From contig CAVVIH010000006.1 of assembly GCA_963748295.1 (NCBI GenBank), forward strand, positions 1,735,072 through 1,799,071: a stretch of DNA of 64,000 nucleotides. Direction: 5' to 3'. Below are positions 39,011 through 48,434 of the stretch, in pieces. The DNA is from CAVVIH01 sp963748295 (GTDB lineage: Bacteria; Acidobacteriota; Vicinamibacteria; Vicinamibacterales; 2-12-FULL-66-21). The position numbers and the translations under genes were made by a program. The notes below the pieces were generated by a model. The model was not told the DNA's origin and made no database searches. It worked only from the letters and a program-made list of their open reading frames with translations. Position 1 is the stretch's first letter, and the number at the start of each line of letters is the position of its first letter.

Positions 39011-39267
39011 CAGGTCGGCCGGGTCCCCGTTGATCGTCGGCGTGGTGAGCCGGTATCGCGCGCGTCAACTTCGGAGTTTTCGGGAACGGGTTGATCTTCG
39101 GGGCTGCTGTGGTTCGTGCTGGGCCTCCCGTCTTCACCTTCTTGCCGTGCTGAGCGGGCTCAAACGCGAGGTTCGCGTCACGGCTGTTCGCGCCACGGCT
39201 GGACCGGGGAGCCCGCCCACAGTTACCATCCCGTTGCTGATTCTCCATCGAATCCGAGTCTTCTACG

Positions 39268-41767
39268 ATGATGCCTTTGCACCACGCCTCAGCGTCGACG
39301 TCCTCCCGCATCTGGACCGGCTCCCTTACCGACTTGCGTCATGCCTTCCGTCTCCTGTGGAAGTCCAAGGGCATCACCGCAACCACTCTCGTCACGCTGG
39401 CGCTCGGCATCGGCGCGACGACGGCGATCTTCTCCACGGTCTATTCGCTGATGTTGAAGCCGCTGCCGTATCCAGGAGCCGGAGCGGATCGTGGAGCTGT
39501 ACTCGTCCGCGACGAAGGCCGGCTTGAACCGTATGCCGGCCAACGTCCCGTTCTACCTGGATTATTCGGCGAACGCGAGCTCCTACGAGAAGGTTGGGCT
39601 GTGGACGTTCTTTTACGGCCTCGTAGGAGACAAGGATGCTGTCGTCCGTCTCCCCGGCGTACGGATGACCGCCGAGCTCTTCGACATCCTGCGGATACAA
39701 CCCGTGCATCGGCAGCTTCTTCACAAAGGAGCAGAACAGACAGGGCGCCGACAAGGTCATCGTGCTCACGCAGTCCTACTGGCAGGCGCAGTACCAGGAA
39801 AGTCCGGAGGTCCTGGGCAAGGAGGTGCGGATCGACGATGAAGCTTACAAGGTGATCGGCGTGGCGCCGCGGGTGTTGGAAGCGTTTGATGCGCGCATGA
39901 AATTTGTCGTGCCGTTGAGCTGGCCCGCGGCCGCAGAGAATCCGCAGGGCCGGTACGGCGTGGGAATCCAGTTGTTCGGACGCCTCAAGCCGGGCGTCAC
40001 GGCAAGCCAGGCGGACGCCGAGGCCAAGACCCTGGAGAAGCGCTACGTCGACGCGGGACCACCACAGCTTGAAGGCTTTCGTGGAGCGCTCCGGCATGAC
40101 GATGAACGTCGGCGGGGTTCAGGAGCAGCGCGTCCAGCCGGTGCGGCCGACGCTGCTGATGCTGCAGGGCGGAGTCGCGTTCGTACTGCTCATCGGCTGT
40201 TTCAACGTGGCGAATCTCCTGCTTGTACGTTCCAACGCCCGCCAGTCGGAGCTGGCCATTCGATCCGCGCTCGGGGCGGGGCGCGCGTCGATTGCCCGGC
40301 AGTTTCTGCTGGAAAGCCTGCTGCTCACGTCACTCGGCGCGATGCTGGGGCTGGGGGTGGCCTGGGGCGCGCTGCGGGTGACGAATTTCTACCTGGCGAG
40401 GATGCTGCCCCAGTCGCTGCCTGCGTCGCTCGACTGGCGCGTGCTCGGATTCGCCGTCGCGCTCGCAGTCGTGATCGGCCTGTTCATCGGCCTGATCCCG
40501 GTGTTTCACCTCCTGCGCACGAACCTGGCCGAGGTGATCCAGAGCAATTCGCGGAGCGCGTCGTCGAGCCGTGGCGTGCGCGCGCTGAGCGGCGTACTCG
40601 TCGTGGCCCAGGTCGGTGTGGCGTTGATGCTGCTGACCGGCGCCGGCCTGCTCATCCAGAGCTTCGCCCAGGCCCTGCGCGTGGATACCGGACTCGAGCC
40701 GAGGAACGTTGTGACCGCGCGCATCGCGTTGACGCGGGAACATCGTGCCAGCGACGAGGCCGCCAACAAGATTCGCGAACGCCTGCTCCAGTCGATGCGA
40801 GAGATCCCGGGGGTGACGTCCGTGGCGCTGGCCTTCTCCACGCCCTTCCAGGGAGGACTGCCGATCAACGCGTTCACGCTGGAGAACGATACGCTGCCGC
40901 CGGGTTCGCCGCAGCCGGGCGCGTACCGGGTAATCGTGACGCCAGGGTACCGCGAAACGCTGGGGCTGCAGTTGGTGGAAGGTCGCTTCTATGAAGAAGC
41001 GGATATGGCTCCCGGTCGTCGCCTGTTCGTCGTCGATCAGAGCTTCGCGCGGAAGTTCTTCCCGAATCGCCCTGCCGTTGGTGGACGGTTCGCTTTTGGC
41101 GCCTCGGCCGGCAAAACCTGAAGAGTGGCCCAGCATCATCGGCGTCGTGAAAGACGTGCCGCACAACGGGGTCGAGGAGAAGAGCGGCAACCCTTTCATC
41201 TATCAAGTCATGCAGGGAGGACGACCGGGCGGAATGACCCTGTTCCTGCGGACAGCCCGGCCGGCGGGTGACGTGGTGTCGGCCTTGCGCGACAAAGTGC
41301 GCGCCATCGATCCCGCGCTTCCACTTTTCGAGGCCGGCGGCCTGGAGGAGGCGGTGGACTCGTCCTTCGACAACCGTCGTGCCGTGATGCTGCTGCTCGC
41401 GGCGTTTGCCGGTCTGGCACTGTTCCTGTCGGCCCTCGGCATCTACGGCGTGCTGGCCTACGACGTGTCACAGCGGACGCGTGAGATTGGCGTGCGCAGC
41501 GCCATCGGTGCGTCGCGGGGGCAGATTGCCGGTCTGATCCTGCGACAGGGGTTGTGGAAAGGGGGCATCGGCGTCGTGCTGGGTTTGATTGGCGCCGCGC
41601 TCCTCAGCAGGTCCATGACGACCCTGCTCTTCAACGTCCAGCCGACAGATCCCGCTGTATATGCGGCGGTGTCGTTCGTGCTGATCGCCGTGGCGCTCCT
41701 CGCCAGCTATCTGCCGGCCCGCCGCGCGGCGCGGATCGATCCTCTGATTGCCTTGCGTGAGGAGTGA
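39268..41767 (+). CDS. ADOP (MacB/FtsX-like) ABC permease (four frame changes)
   Basis: About 830 residues after correction. From the ATG at 39268: DLRHAFRLLWKSKGITATTL then VTLALGIGATTAIFSTVYSL is the first helix. Periplasmic part 1 includes SYWQAQYQESPEVLGKEVRI. The middle helices are in PTLLMLQGGVAFVLLIGCFN, followed by RQSELAIRSALGAGR. The second periplasmic part precedes the last helices, which end YLPARRAARIDPLIALREE. The frame changes near 39473, 39700, 40065 and 41100. It has no PadR gene upstream in the window and no ATPase gene. The final ~100 bases are repeated at 43343-43421. Confidence 0.82.
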
Positions 41768-42323
41768 GGCTTCGCTTCACATCCCCCGTCTTCCCTCGGT
41801 ACACCTCTATCCAATCCAGCCGCGAGCTGGCGGGCGTTCCGCCGCCTGCCCGCAGGTCGGTCACACCAACCGCGAGCACCTTGGACAGATCCGGCTTCTC
41901 GACCGCGCGGCCTTCGACGATTCGGGTGATGTCCAGGGCGCGCCAGGTCAGCTCGGAGACCGGGAACTCGCGCTCGCGCCAGTCCGCCGCAGCGCCATCG
42001 CTCTGCTCGGCGACCAGCCATTGCTCCGGACCGACCTGAACGATCGGGCGAAGCTCGTGGAAGCCGGACTGCTTCGCGCGCCAGCGGATGCGGGCGGGAC
42101 CGGAGAGATCGATCGGCCCGCGCCGGTGCCGCAGCGACACGGCCCACGGCGCCGTGGTGTCGCCCGACCAGATGTAGTACGGGTCGTCTGCCGGCTGATC
42201 GTGATGGCTCTTCTTCACACCGCCGCGTCCGGGGCCGTGCACGGTCAGTATCAGGTCCGGATTCGCGACGTGTTCCTGCGTTACCGGCGTTGCCGCTGGA
42301 ATCTCCTTCCAATCCTCTCGAAA
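41768..42323 (-). pseudogene. C-terminal domain of a DUF1080-associated type protein, both ends cut
   Basis: One frame carries a well-formed beta-rich domain: FREDWKEIPAATPVTQEHVA, DLILTVHGPGRGGVKKSHHD, DPYYIWSGDTTAPWAVSLRH, FHELRPIVQVGPEQWLV, ending SRLDWIEVYRG. I know this sequence type as a C-terminal partner of DUF1080 (3-keto-disaccharide-hydrolase-like) proteins; the family name is uncertain. No start is visible. At the other end there is no stop and the frame runs antisense into the ADOP gene, so the true end is lost at the junction near 41770. Confidence 0.5.
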
Positions 42324-42374
42324 CGCGGGAGGACGCGCGCGTTTCTGTCCGCGGCCGTGACGCGGCGTCGGTTC

Positions 42375-43297
42375 CGATGCGCGTAATCCATTCCGGAATC
42401 GGCGGCCTTGTTCCCGTGATCTTCCGACCCATTGCCGTTGCCGTCCGCGACAGCCAGGATCCGCCGGGGCCGGTGAACGTGTCCGGACGCGCGTACGCGG
42501 CATCCGCCATCGCCTCACCCAGAGGGATGAAGGTGTAGCCGCGCGTCCGCAACCGCGCAATCGTCTCGCCGAGCGTCAGGGCGTTCAGCTCGTTGCAGTG
42601 AATGAGCAGGATCTGCGGGATTTCGTGGCCGAAGAGCTCGACGGACGCCTTCTCGGCATACTCGAAACCGAGGTCGACCTGCTCGAGATACGCGCGCTTG
42701 ATCCGTTCCGCGACGTCCTCGGTTCCGGCCAGGCGCTGATTCCGGAACACGCCGGCAAACGTGTAGTCCGCGTAATCGACGGTCACGGGTGCGACGCGGT
42801 AGCCGCGCCGGGCCAGAAAATCAATGACGGCCTGGTGGACTTCCTCGGTCGTGCCGGAATGGAGAAACGGGTAGCGGAACCATTCGAGCTTTCGCCCGCG
42901 CCGTTCCACCAGCGGGCGCATGATCACATCTCCCCTGACCACGTCGTCTTCGTACTGCCAGGGCGGAACCTGGTTGAGACTCGGATGAGAGTAGCGTGTG
43001 GTTGGCGAGGTCGAAGCCGGCGTCGAGCCACTGCTCGAGCACCATGGCACGGGCGTCGCGCTGCCCCGGAACGTTCAGCTGCCGCTCGTTGATGAAGATC
43101 GTCGCCGGGACCTTCTCAGCGGCGAGCGATCCGATCAGACCGTTCGAGATGCGCTGAAAACGTTCCAGGTCTCCCATCTCGCCGACCACCGGCCCATCGT
43201 CTAGGGTTATGGCGACGCGGCGCCCGGGCGGCGCCGGCGGAGTGGCGGCCTGGAGCAGCGTCAGTATCAGGACGATCGGCAGACCGATGTTCCACAT
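42375..43297 (-). CDS. Polysaccharide deacetylase (NodB-fold), exported (one frame change)
   Basis: About 305 residues from the ATG at 43297. The signal peptide is MWNIGLPIVLILTLLQAA. The NodB motifs are visible: RRVAITLDDGP (motif 1 with the paired Asp), GFDLANHTYSHPSLN (motif 2, H-x3-H metal ligands, read across the frame change near 42990), WFRYPFLHSGTT (motif 3), QILLIHCNELNALTLGETIA (motif 5). These zinc enzymes remove N- or O-acetyl groups from polysaccharides. The 3' boundary is unclear because the frame runs into the domain remnant downstream; ITGTRPPIPEWITR is the last convincing stretch. It lies between the ADOP gene and a copy of that gene's tail. Confidence 0.78.
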
Positions 43298-43342
43298 GGC
43301 GCGGCATTATCGCCCGAATGTTGGATGCGGCGGTGTCGTGCG

Positions 43343-43421
43343 TGCCGATCGCCGTGGCGCTCCTCACCCGGTCCGCCGCGCGTCCCGGATCGATCCCCTG
43401 ATTGCCTTGCGTGAGGAGTGA
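43343..43421 (+). pseudogene. Orphan 3' tail of an ADOP permease gene
   Basis: Closely matches 41680-41767, the end of the intact ADOP gene: the DNA for VAVALL and for RIDPLIALREE with the stop is nearly identical. It carries a deletion that removes SYLPA and changes the frame. No permease sequence precedes it. Confidence 0.75.
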
Positions 43422-43452
43422 GGGTCGCTGCTCCTACGGGGTCTTTCGGGTC

Positions 43453-43752
43453 CTACGCGGTCTTTCGAAGGGGCCGGACCTTCGGCCTGTGCCCTCGGGC
43501 CTTCATGGCGTGCCACAGGTCCCATTTGGCCTGCAGCGTAAGCCAGATCTGCGCATCCCAGCCTGTCAACGCCTCGAGCAGGAGCGCGGTGTCGGCGCTG
43601 ACCGCCCGGCGCGCCTTGACGATGGCGTTCAGCCGCTGGAAAGGGATGTTCATGCGGGTCGCAGCCTCGACTTGAGACGCTCCAAGCGGTTCGAGGAACT
43701 CCCTCAAGAGCATCTCGCCAGGATGCGTCGGGGGTCGATGGGTGGGAAGCAT
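43453..43752 (-). CDS. higA: HigA-type antitoxin, XRE/Cro helix-turn-helix
   Basis: 99 residues, the normal size. The HigA signature is visible: PPTHPGEMLLREFLEPLGAS, then the helix-turn-helix QVEAATRMNIPFQRLNAIVK and SADTALLLEALTGWDAQIWL. The antitoxin neutralises the HigB mRNA interferase and represses the operon. It follows higB by nine bases, the toxin-first order typical of higBA. The C-terminal basic tail (HRPKVRPLRKTA) is ordinary. Confidence 0.9.
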   Translation of the reverse strand: MLPTHRPPTHPGEMLLREFLEPLGASQVEAATRMNIPFQRLNAIVKARRAVSADTALLLEALTGWDAQIWLTLQAKWDLWHAMKARGHRPKVRPLRKTA

Positions 43753-43761
43753 TGACCTTCC

Positions 43762-44052
43762 TCAGTGATAGTCGGTGCACCGCACATCGAATGCGTCTGC
43801 GCCTTCGAAGCGGAACACAATTCGGTACTGGTCGTTTACACGCACCGCGTGGAACCCGCGAAGGTCACCCGCGAGCGCGTGCAACCGATTCCCGGGCGGC
43901 ACCTTCAGGTCGTCGAGCCGCGTAACTGCGTCGATCTGATCCAGTTTGCGACGAACGATCGGCCAGAGCTCGCGCGGGATTTGCCGGGCCGCCTTACTAT
44001 TGACGCCGTTCCAGATGTCGCGCGTGATGTCGTCGGCGAGCGTCCGAATCAC
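43762..44052 (-). CDS. higB: HigB-type (RelE superfamily) toxin
   Basis: 96 residues from the GTG at 44052. The start agrees with the family pattern (VIRTLADDITRDIWNG compare MIRSF...LWNG). Conserved parts are LWPIVRRKLDQIDAV, LKVPPGNRLHALAGDLRGFH and RVNDQYRIVFRFEGADAFDV, ending in D-Y-H. The protein is a ribosome-dependent or free mRNA endonuclease. There is no Shine-Dalgarno. A TACAAT box lies so close to the GTG that the mRNA probably starts at the start codon (leaderless). Stands first in the higBA operon. Confidence 0.9.
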   Translation of the reverse strand: MIRTLADDITRDIWNGVNSKAARQIPRELWPIVRRKLDQIDAVTRLDDLKVPPGNRLHALAGDLRGFHAVRVNDQYRIVFRFEGADAFDVRCTDYH

Positions 44053-44060
44053 CGAATAGC

Positions 44061-44083
44061 ATTGTAGCACGCCTAGCGTGCTA
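44061..44083 (-). promoter_or_regulatory. higBA promoter with palindromic operator
   Basis: On the minus strand the -10 box TACAAT is at 44066-44061, eight bases before the GTG. The operator is the perfect palindrome TAGCACGC-CTA-GCGTGCTA at 44065-44083, filling the space between -10 and a weak -35. HigA binding there would block polymerase. Confidence 0.6.
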
Positions 44084-44171
44084 TGGGTCCCCGCTTGCTC
44101 CCTGTGGCGAGGCGGCGCCGTGGGTCGACCTGCCCGTGAACGACTTCAGCCGCGAGATTCCTCATGAAGAG

Positions 44172-44729
44172 TTAGAAGCGCAGATTGAAGCCGACGGCAC
44201 GTCGCTGAGACTGCTCCGGAACGCCGCTTCGAGGCCCCTCGAGCCTGGAGGGGACCGCCGCGTCGATCAAGAGCCCCACCACGGCCATCCATCGCGCCGC
44301 GACGGACATGTCGAGCAGGATGCCTTTGCGCGTACAGGGCGGCCGGCCTGGCCGCGGTCGGCATCGGCGGCTGGCGTCGAGAACCACGATACCCACGCCG
44401 CTCAGTGCACCGATGAGCGCGCCGTTGCCCAGTCGGTCATCGATCATCGACCCTGGTGCAACCGCCCGAGGTTCTCCGGTTCTCCTGTCGACGACGAGGC
44501 CGATGAGACCACCGGCCAGGCCGGCAAGGTACGCGCAGGCGCCAGGAGAGCAGATCTCCTCGGTGGCGAGACCAAGCACGGCGCCCGCGGCCGCGCCGGT
44601 TCCTGCGCCGATCAGCACGCCATTGGACATGATGTCCCGCCTCAACTCCTGCGCTTGACCGCTCCCACATGTGCCCAGCACCGCAAGCATCGTCAGCGCG
44701 GGCATCCACACGCCACGTTGTCGCGTCAT
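44172..44729 (-). CDS. Exported glycine-zipper protein of unknown function
   Basis: 185 residues from the ATG at 44729, with GAGGTC upstream. The signal peptide is RGVWMPALTMLAVLGTCGSG then QAQ. Two Gly/Ala-rich hydrophobic segments follow (GVLIGAGTGAAAGAVLGLAT, YLAGLAGGLIGLVVD, then GALIGALSGVGIVVL), the pattern of glycine-zipper or YMGG-like envelope proteins. The last part is polar and ends GFNLRF, like an outer-membrane end. Function unknown. It lies between higBA and an ADOP tail on the same strand. Confidence 0.6.
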   Translation of the reverse strand: MTRQRGVWMPALTMLAVLGTCGSGQAQELRRDIMSNGVLIGAGTGAAAGAVLGLATEEICSPGACAYLAGLAGGLIGLVVDRRTGEPRAVAPGSMIDDRLGNGALIGALSGVGIVVLDASRRCRPRPGRPPCTRKGILLDMSVAARWMAVVGLLIDAAVPSRLEGPRSGVPEQSQRRAVGFNLRF

Positions 44730-44838
44730 GTCGACCTCACATGACGGAAGCATCAACGAGCAGCAGATCGAAAGTCGTGAGAGAGGTGTGAAGAAACAGT
44801 GAACTGGCCGCGGAATGCCGTCAGCGGCGAATGCGATC

Positions 44839-44958
44839 CTATTCCTGCCGCAGTGTAGCGATCGGATCGATTCGAGACGCACGCAGAGCCGGGACGACGG
44901 CCGCGAGGATGCCGACGGCGAGCAGCACCGAGATCGTCGGCAGGAACACCAGGGGCGT
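44839..44958 (-). pseudogene. Orphan 3' tail of an ADOP permease gene
   Basis: The minus strand reads TPLVFLPTISVLLAVGILAA then VVPALRASRIDPIATLRQE and TAG, the last helix and the conserved end of ADOP permeases. The frame is open but without family sequence upstream, where it meets the terminator of the next gene. It differs from the 41.7-kb gene in sequence, so it comes from another ADOP. Confidence 0.8.
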
Positions 44959-44993
44959 GATGAGAGGCCGCGTCTGGACGCGACGCCGCCGGG

Positions 44994-45025
44994 AGGGGCG
45001 ACGCCTCTCGAGACGCGTCGCCCCT
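44994..45025. terminator. Terminator-like hairpin
   Basis: Perfect 11-base arms AGGGGCGACGC and GCGTCGCCCCT with a ten-base loop, placed ten bases after the stop of the exported protein gene at 45035-45595 on the minus strand. Confidence 0.65.
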
Positions 45026-45034
45026 CTGGCCAGG

Positions 45035-45595
45035 CTACTTCTTCCCGGGTTCGGCCGAGACGACCACCGCCTGGGAATAGGTAATGTCGATCTGATCGCC
45101 GGCTTTGACACCTTCGAGGTTCTTCTTCTCGGCGATCTTCCTCGTCAGCGTCCGGCCGTCAGCAGTCACGACGGTGATCGACGGCACGTTCATATCGACC
45201 GCCTTCACCGTCACGGTCGTCGTCTGCTGCGCCCCGAGTGCGCCGCCGGGAGTATCCTTCAGCCGCCCGCCCGCGATCGCGGCGCCGGGGGCCGGCGCAC
45301 CGGCACCCGGCTTGCGGACCTCGAAGACAAGCGACTCGTAGTAGGTCGCCTTGATGGTGTCGCCGGCCTTGAGCTGGTTGAAGCGTGTCACGTCTGGACC
45401 AACGGTGAATGTGTCTTCATCACCGTTCTCCGAACGCAGCGTTATGGAGCGTGTAGCCTGGTCGATGGCCTTGATTGTCGCCGTCACCGTGACCTGGTTC
45501 TGCTTGGTGACTGCCTTATCGGCCTGGCCCTGAGCGGCGGCGAACGTGATAGGCAGCGTCGCGAGGACCCCAACGAGTGCGAACGATGTGGACAT
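45035..45595 (-). CDS. Exported protein with two OB/DUF5666-like beta repeats
   Basis: 186 residues from the ATG at 45595 with GGAGAGAAACAGC upstream and a signal peptide (ALVGVLATLPITFAAAQG). Two similar halves follow: VTVTATIKAIDQATRSITLR with FNQLKAGDTIKATYYESLVF, and TVTVKAVDMNVPSITVVTAD with LEGVKAGDQIDITYSQAVVV. Each has the pattern K-A-(I/V)-D, then I-T-(L/V), then L-K/V-K-A-G-D-x-I, as in small periplasmic beta-barrel repeats (DUF5666-like). Such proteins are common and uncharacterised. No frame change. A terminator follows. Confidence 0.65.
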   Translation of the reverse strand: MSTSFALVGVLATLPITFAAAQGQADKAVTKQNQVTVTATIKAIDQATRSITLRSENGDEDTFTVGPDVTRFNQLKAGDTIKATYYESLVFEVRKPGAGAPAPGAAIAGGRLKDTPGGALGAQQTTTVTVKAVDMNVPSITVVTADGRTLTRKIAEKKNLEGVKAGDQIDITYSQAVVVSAEPGKK

Positions 45596-45849
45596 GCTGT
45601 TTCTCTCCAAAAATGAAAGTCTTCGTGCCGGTGACAAGTGCTGTGCCGCGAACGTCCCGTTGCGGACAGGAGCCGTTCCCTGCCGGGATCGAGACACGGA
45701 CGTCAACGGAAGAGCATCAACGCACGGTGCGCCGGACATTCTCCAATCGGCCGGAATTGTACTCCGACGTCAAGCGATCCGCGGTTTCTGCCGTAGACAG
45801 ATCGGCATCTGGCGGCGGCGTCAACGTCGCACGGGCGCGGTCCCCGACT

Positions 45850-46094
45850 CGAAATCCTCAAGAAAATCCGCCGCCGATACATCCAGAACAGAATCAGCCA
45901 GAACACCAGCAGGACGCCGAACCCTTCAAGACCGGCTCGAAGGGCGCACCGAACACCAGGAACGGCGCCGTGCCGAGGTGCCGTACCAGCGCCGACGACA
46001 CGAAGCGCTCCATCGTCCAGCTCATGACGTAGACGGCGATCGAGTTCGCCCCAATCACGAGCAGCGGGAACGCCCAGCGCTTCCAGCCTTTCAT
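45850..46094 (-). pseudogene. C-terminal remnant of a heparan-alpha-glucosaminide N-acetyltransferase-like (DUF5009) protein
   Basis: The minus strand reads WKRWAFPLLVIGANSIAVYV then MSWTMERFVSSALVRHLG and, after a frame change near 45922, VFWLILFWMYRRRIFLRI. These are the last two or three membrane helices of the NagX/HGSNAT-like acyltransferases, which end in W-M-Y-R-R-K-I-F-L. The stop codon is missing and the frame runs on into unrelated sequence. Confidence 0.65.
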
Positions 46095-46604
46095 GAGACC
46101 GGTCGATCCGGAGAAAGTCTCGGGCCCAGAACCCTCAGTGAGCCGTTGGCGACGCCGCTGCACGCATTCGACGTGCGCAGGAACCAGAGGCTGTGGTCAG
46201 GTTCTGCGCTCGCTTGGGGGACGTCCACCCTGCACGAAAATCCCGCTGGCCGGGCCTGCGGGTGCGGCGAGTCCGTTAGCACTGCGTATAGGGGTATAGG
46301 GCCTCGACTCTGACGCCGGTAACAAGTGCGTTGTTCTTGACCGGCGATTTTCACGACGTTGCCACCTGGGGTGACGCGTCTAACTGTATCGAAGCAGGGT
46401 TCACGATCGCGGTGCGTCGGCTTGGCGTAGGAATACTGATGAGGTTCCAAGTGGCGAACGGATGAGGCGGGAACGGCTTACCCTGTGAGCACCCTCGGGG
46501 CAGCCGTCATGGACAAGTAGCAAAGCGCGGCGGTATGCTGCCCCCGTTAACCACAGCCATCGTGCCTCCCCCCACCATTTTGGCGGGGTGAAAGGACCAG
46601 CATC
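46095..46604. other. 510-bp region without a supported gene
   Basis: Short open frames only, none with family resemblance. The last ~20 bases before 46605 contain the ribosome site GTGAAAGGACC for the next gene. The region may hold further gene debris. Confidence 0.5.
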
Positions 46605-48395
46605 ATGGTCATCGGGCGAGTCGCGTTCGTCATAGTCGCGGCCTCGATCGGGATCGAAACGCTGAGCGCGACTCGTGTGAACGCGCAAACATCTTCAGCG
46701 CGCTTCGTGACCGTCGAACAAAGCGGCGATGAGCTCAAAGCCGACGGCGTTCTGGCCCGCCGCCTGGGCAAGCAGCTGATCGGGGATCCGGAAAAGCTTC
46801 CCTACGAAGCCGTGATCAATGTGCTTCTCGACGACACCCGCGGCGACGCGCCACTCGCGCGGAAGGGCGGTGTCGTGGCGCGGGTCACGCCCTACGCATT
46901 CGTCGTTGCCGAGATGCGGGGAGCGAAGATGGAGCTGCTCGCCACCTGTCTCAGCCGGTACACAAAAAGGACCATCGTCAACGCCTTCGTGGTGGTGCCG
47001 GAAGCGGCTTTCAAGGGGACGATGCCGACGCTCGATCAAGTGCTGGATCACATGAAGGCGCTCAGCGACGCCGAACTTCCAGCACGGTTCATCTACCACA
47101 ACAAGTTAAGCACGTCGAGCTACTTCCTGCCGTCGCTCATCTTTCGCGCCCATCGAGTCTTCGGATTGGACGACCGGACATCCAACCCGGCCGGCGTCAC
47201 GATGATTGTCGTCGAACGTAATACCTCGGAGAAAAGCTCCGAGTTGATTAGGGCAGTCGCCACTCAGGCGGGCTCAAAGAGACGATAGCCTCGGTCTGGA
47301 ACGGTCCGATGTCCGGCTTCACGGATGAGAACAGCAAGGACTACGCGGAATACGGGAAGAAGGTTCGGTTCGTAAAGATTCCGAACGACCTTCCATGCGA
47401 CATGCTGGTCGCAACCAGGAAGGTGGATGACGCGACCAAGAAGGCCATCACCGCCAAGCTGGCGGATCTGCAACCAATCGGTCGGGAGGTTCCCACGTCC
47501 GACGTCGACAGGTGGGTACTGTGGTCCAACGTGGAGGCCGAAGACGCTCGACGAGCGCTTTCAGATCTCCGTCGCGACGCCGCGTCGTCCACGCTGCCGG
47601 TCGTGGTCGAAGTCGAAGCGAAGCCGGTCATCACCGATTGAGGAGGACCTGCTCGACGCTGCGCGGCTGGCGATCCGGCTGGCGGGCACGGAACTCGTCG
47701 ACAGGAGCCAGTACTTCGACTACTACAAGAAGAGCGATATGAGGTGGGAGCTGGAGAGCATTCACGATGGGGCAGTCCGGCTCACTGTGCGGTACGAGAA
47801 CTTCCGTCTGGACAACGCGGAGGTGACGCAGCAGTTCGATGTCAGTTTCCTCAAGGCTTCCGATCTCACTCGCCGTCTGGTGTCGCTGATTCACTCGCGG
47901 CTGCACCGGATTCGACCCGTGTGGCTCTACAACGACACGGCGCCGACGGTGTTGCGGGACGTGGATTTCGACATCGCGAAGCGCGTTCCGTTCCACGAAA
48001 TCGAGTGGTATGAGCCGCAGCGTAACGACTACCGGCTCGAAGGCGAGTCGCGTGTCGCGAACGTGGAGAAAGTGGAGACCTTCGAGATCCAGCTGGCCAA
48101 GGGAGAATTTCCGATACGTCCCGACAACAGGGGCCTGGACTTCGAGCCGATGGGAAGGCAGGCTTTCCGCGTGCTGCTCATGCGGGTGACGCCCGAGCGC
48201 ACGCTCTTTCGGGCGCTCACGATCGCGTTCATCGTGTTGCTGGTCGGCGGGGCGGCAGCCCTCGTATGGGATGCGTGGCGCTGGCGGGTGCGGCAGCTCG
48301 CTCGCGCCCTTCGTGACGGCGGACCGCCGTCCCGGAGCGCCGTTCCGTTGCCGTCTCATGCGACGGCTGACGAGGCGGTTGTGGACGGCCGGTAG
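46605..48395 (+). CDS. Exported PhnD-like substrate-binding protein with C-terminal extension and membrane anchor (two frame changes)
   Basis: About 596 residues. The ATG at 46605 follows AAAGGA, then a signal peptide (VAFVIVAASIGIETLSATRV). Residues ~30-330 look like a phosphonate/phosphite-type binding protein (PhnD superfamily): VTPYAFVVAEMRGAKMELLA, VVPEAAFKGTMPTLDQVLDH, YHNKLSTSSYFLPSLIF. After a frame change near 47280 it continues WNGPMSGFTDENSKDYAEYG. After a second change near 47640 there is a further ~200-residue domain (MRWELESIHDGAVRLTVRYE, VRPVWLYNDTAPTVLRDVDF-like) and then one helix (FRALTIAFIVLLVGGAAALV). I know no family with this combination. It lies 39 bases before the TIR-PAP2 gene and is probably its operon partner. 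Confidence 0.65.
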
Positions 48396-48434
48396 GGTTC
48401 ATTAAGCGAAAGCGCGAAGACAGCGGAATTATCG

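Noticed and set aside
46091..46450. 119-residue minus-strand open frame between the acetyltransferase remnant and the PhnD-like gene
   Set aside because: No motifs, no ribosome site and mixed composition; treated as non-coding or debris.
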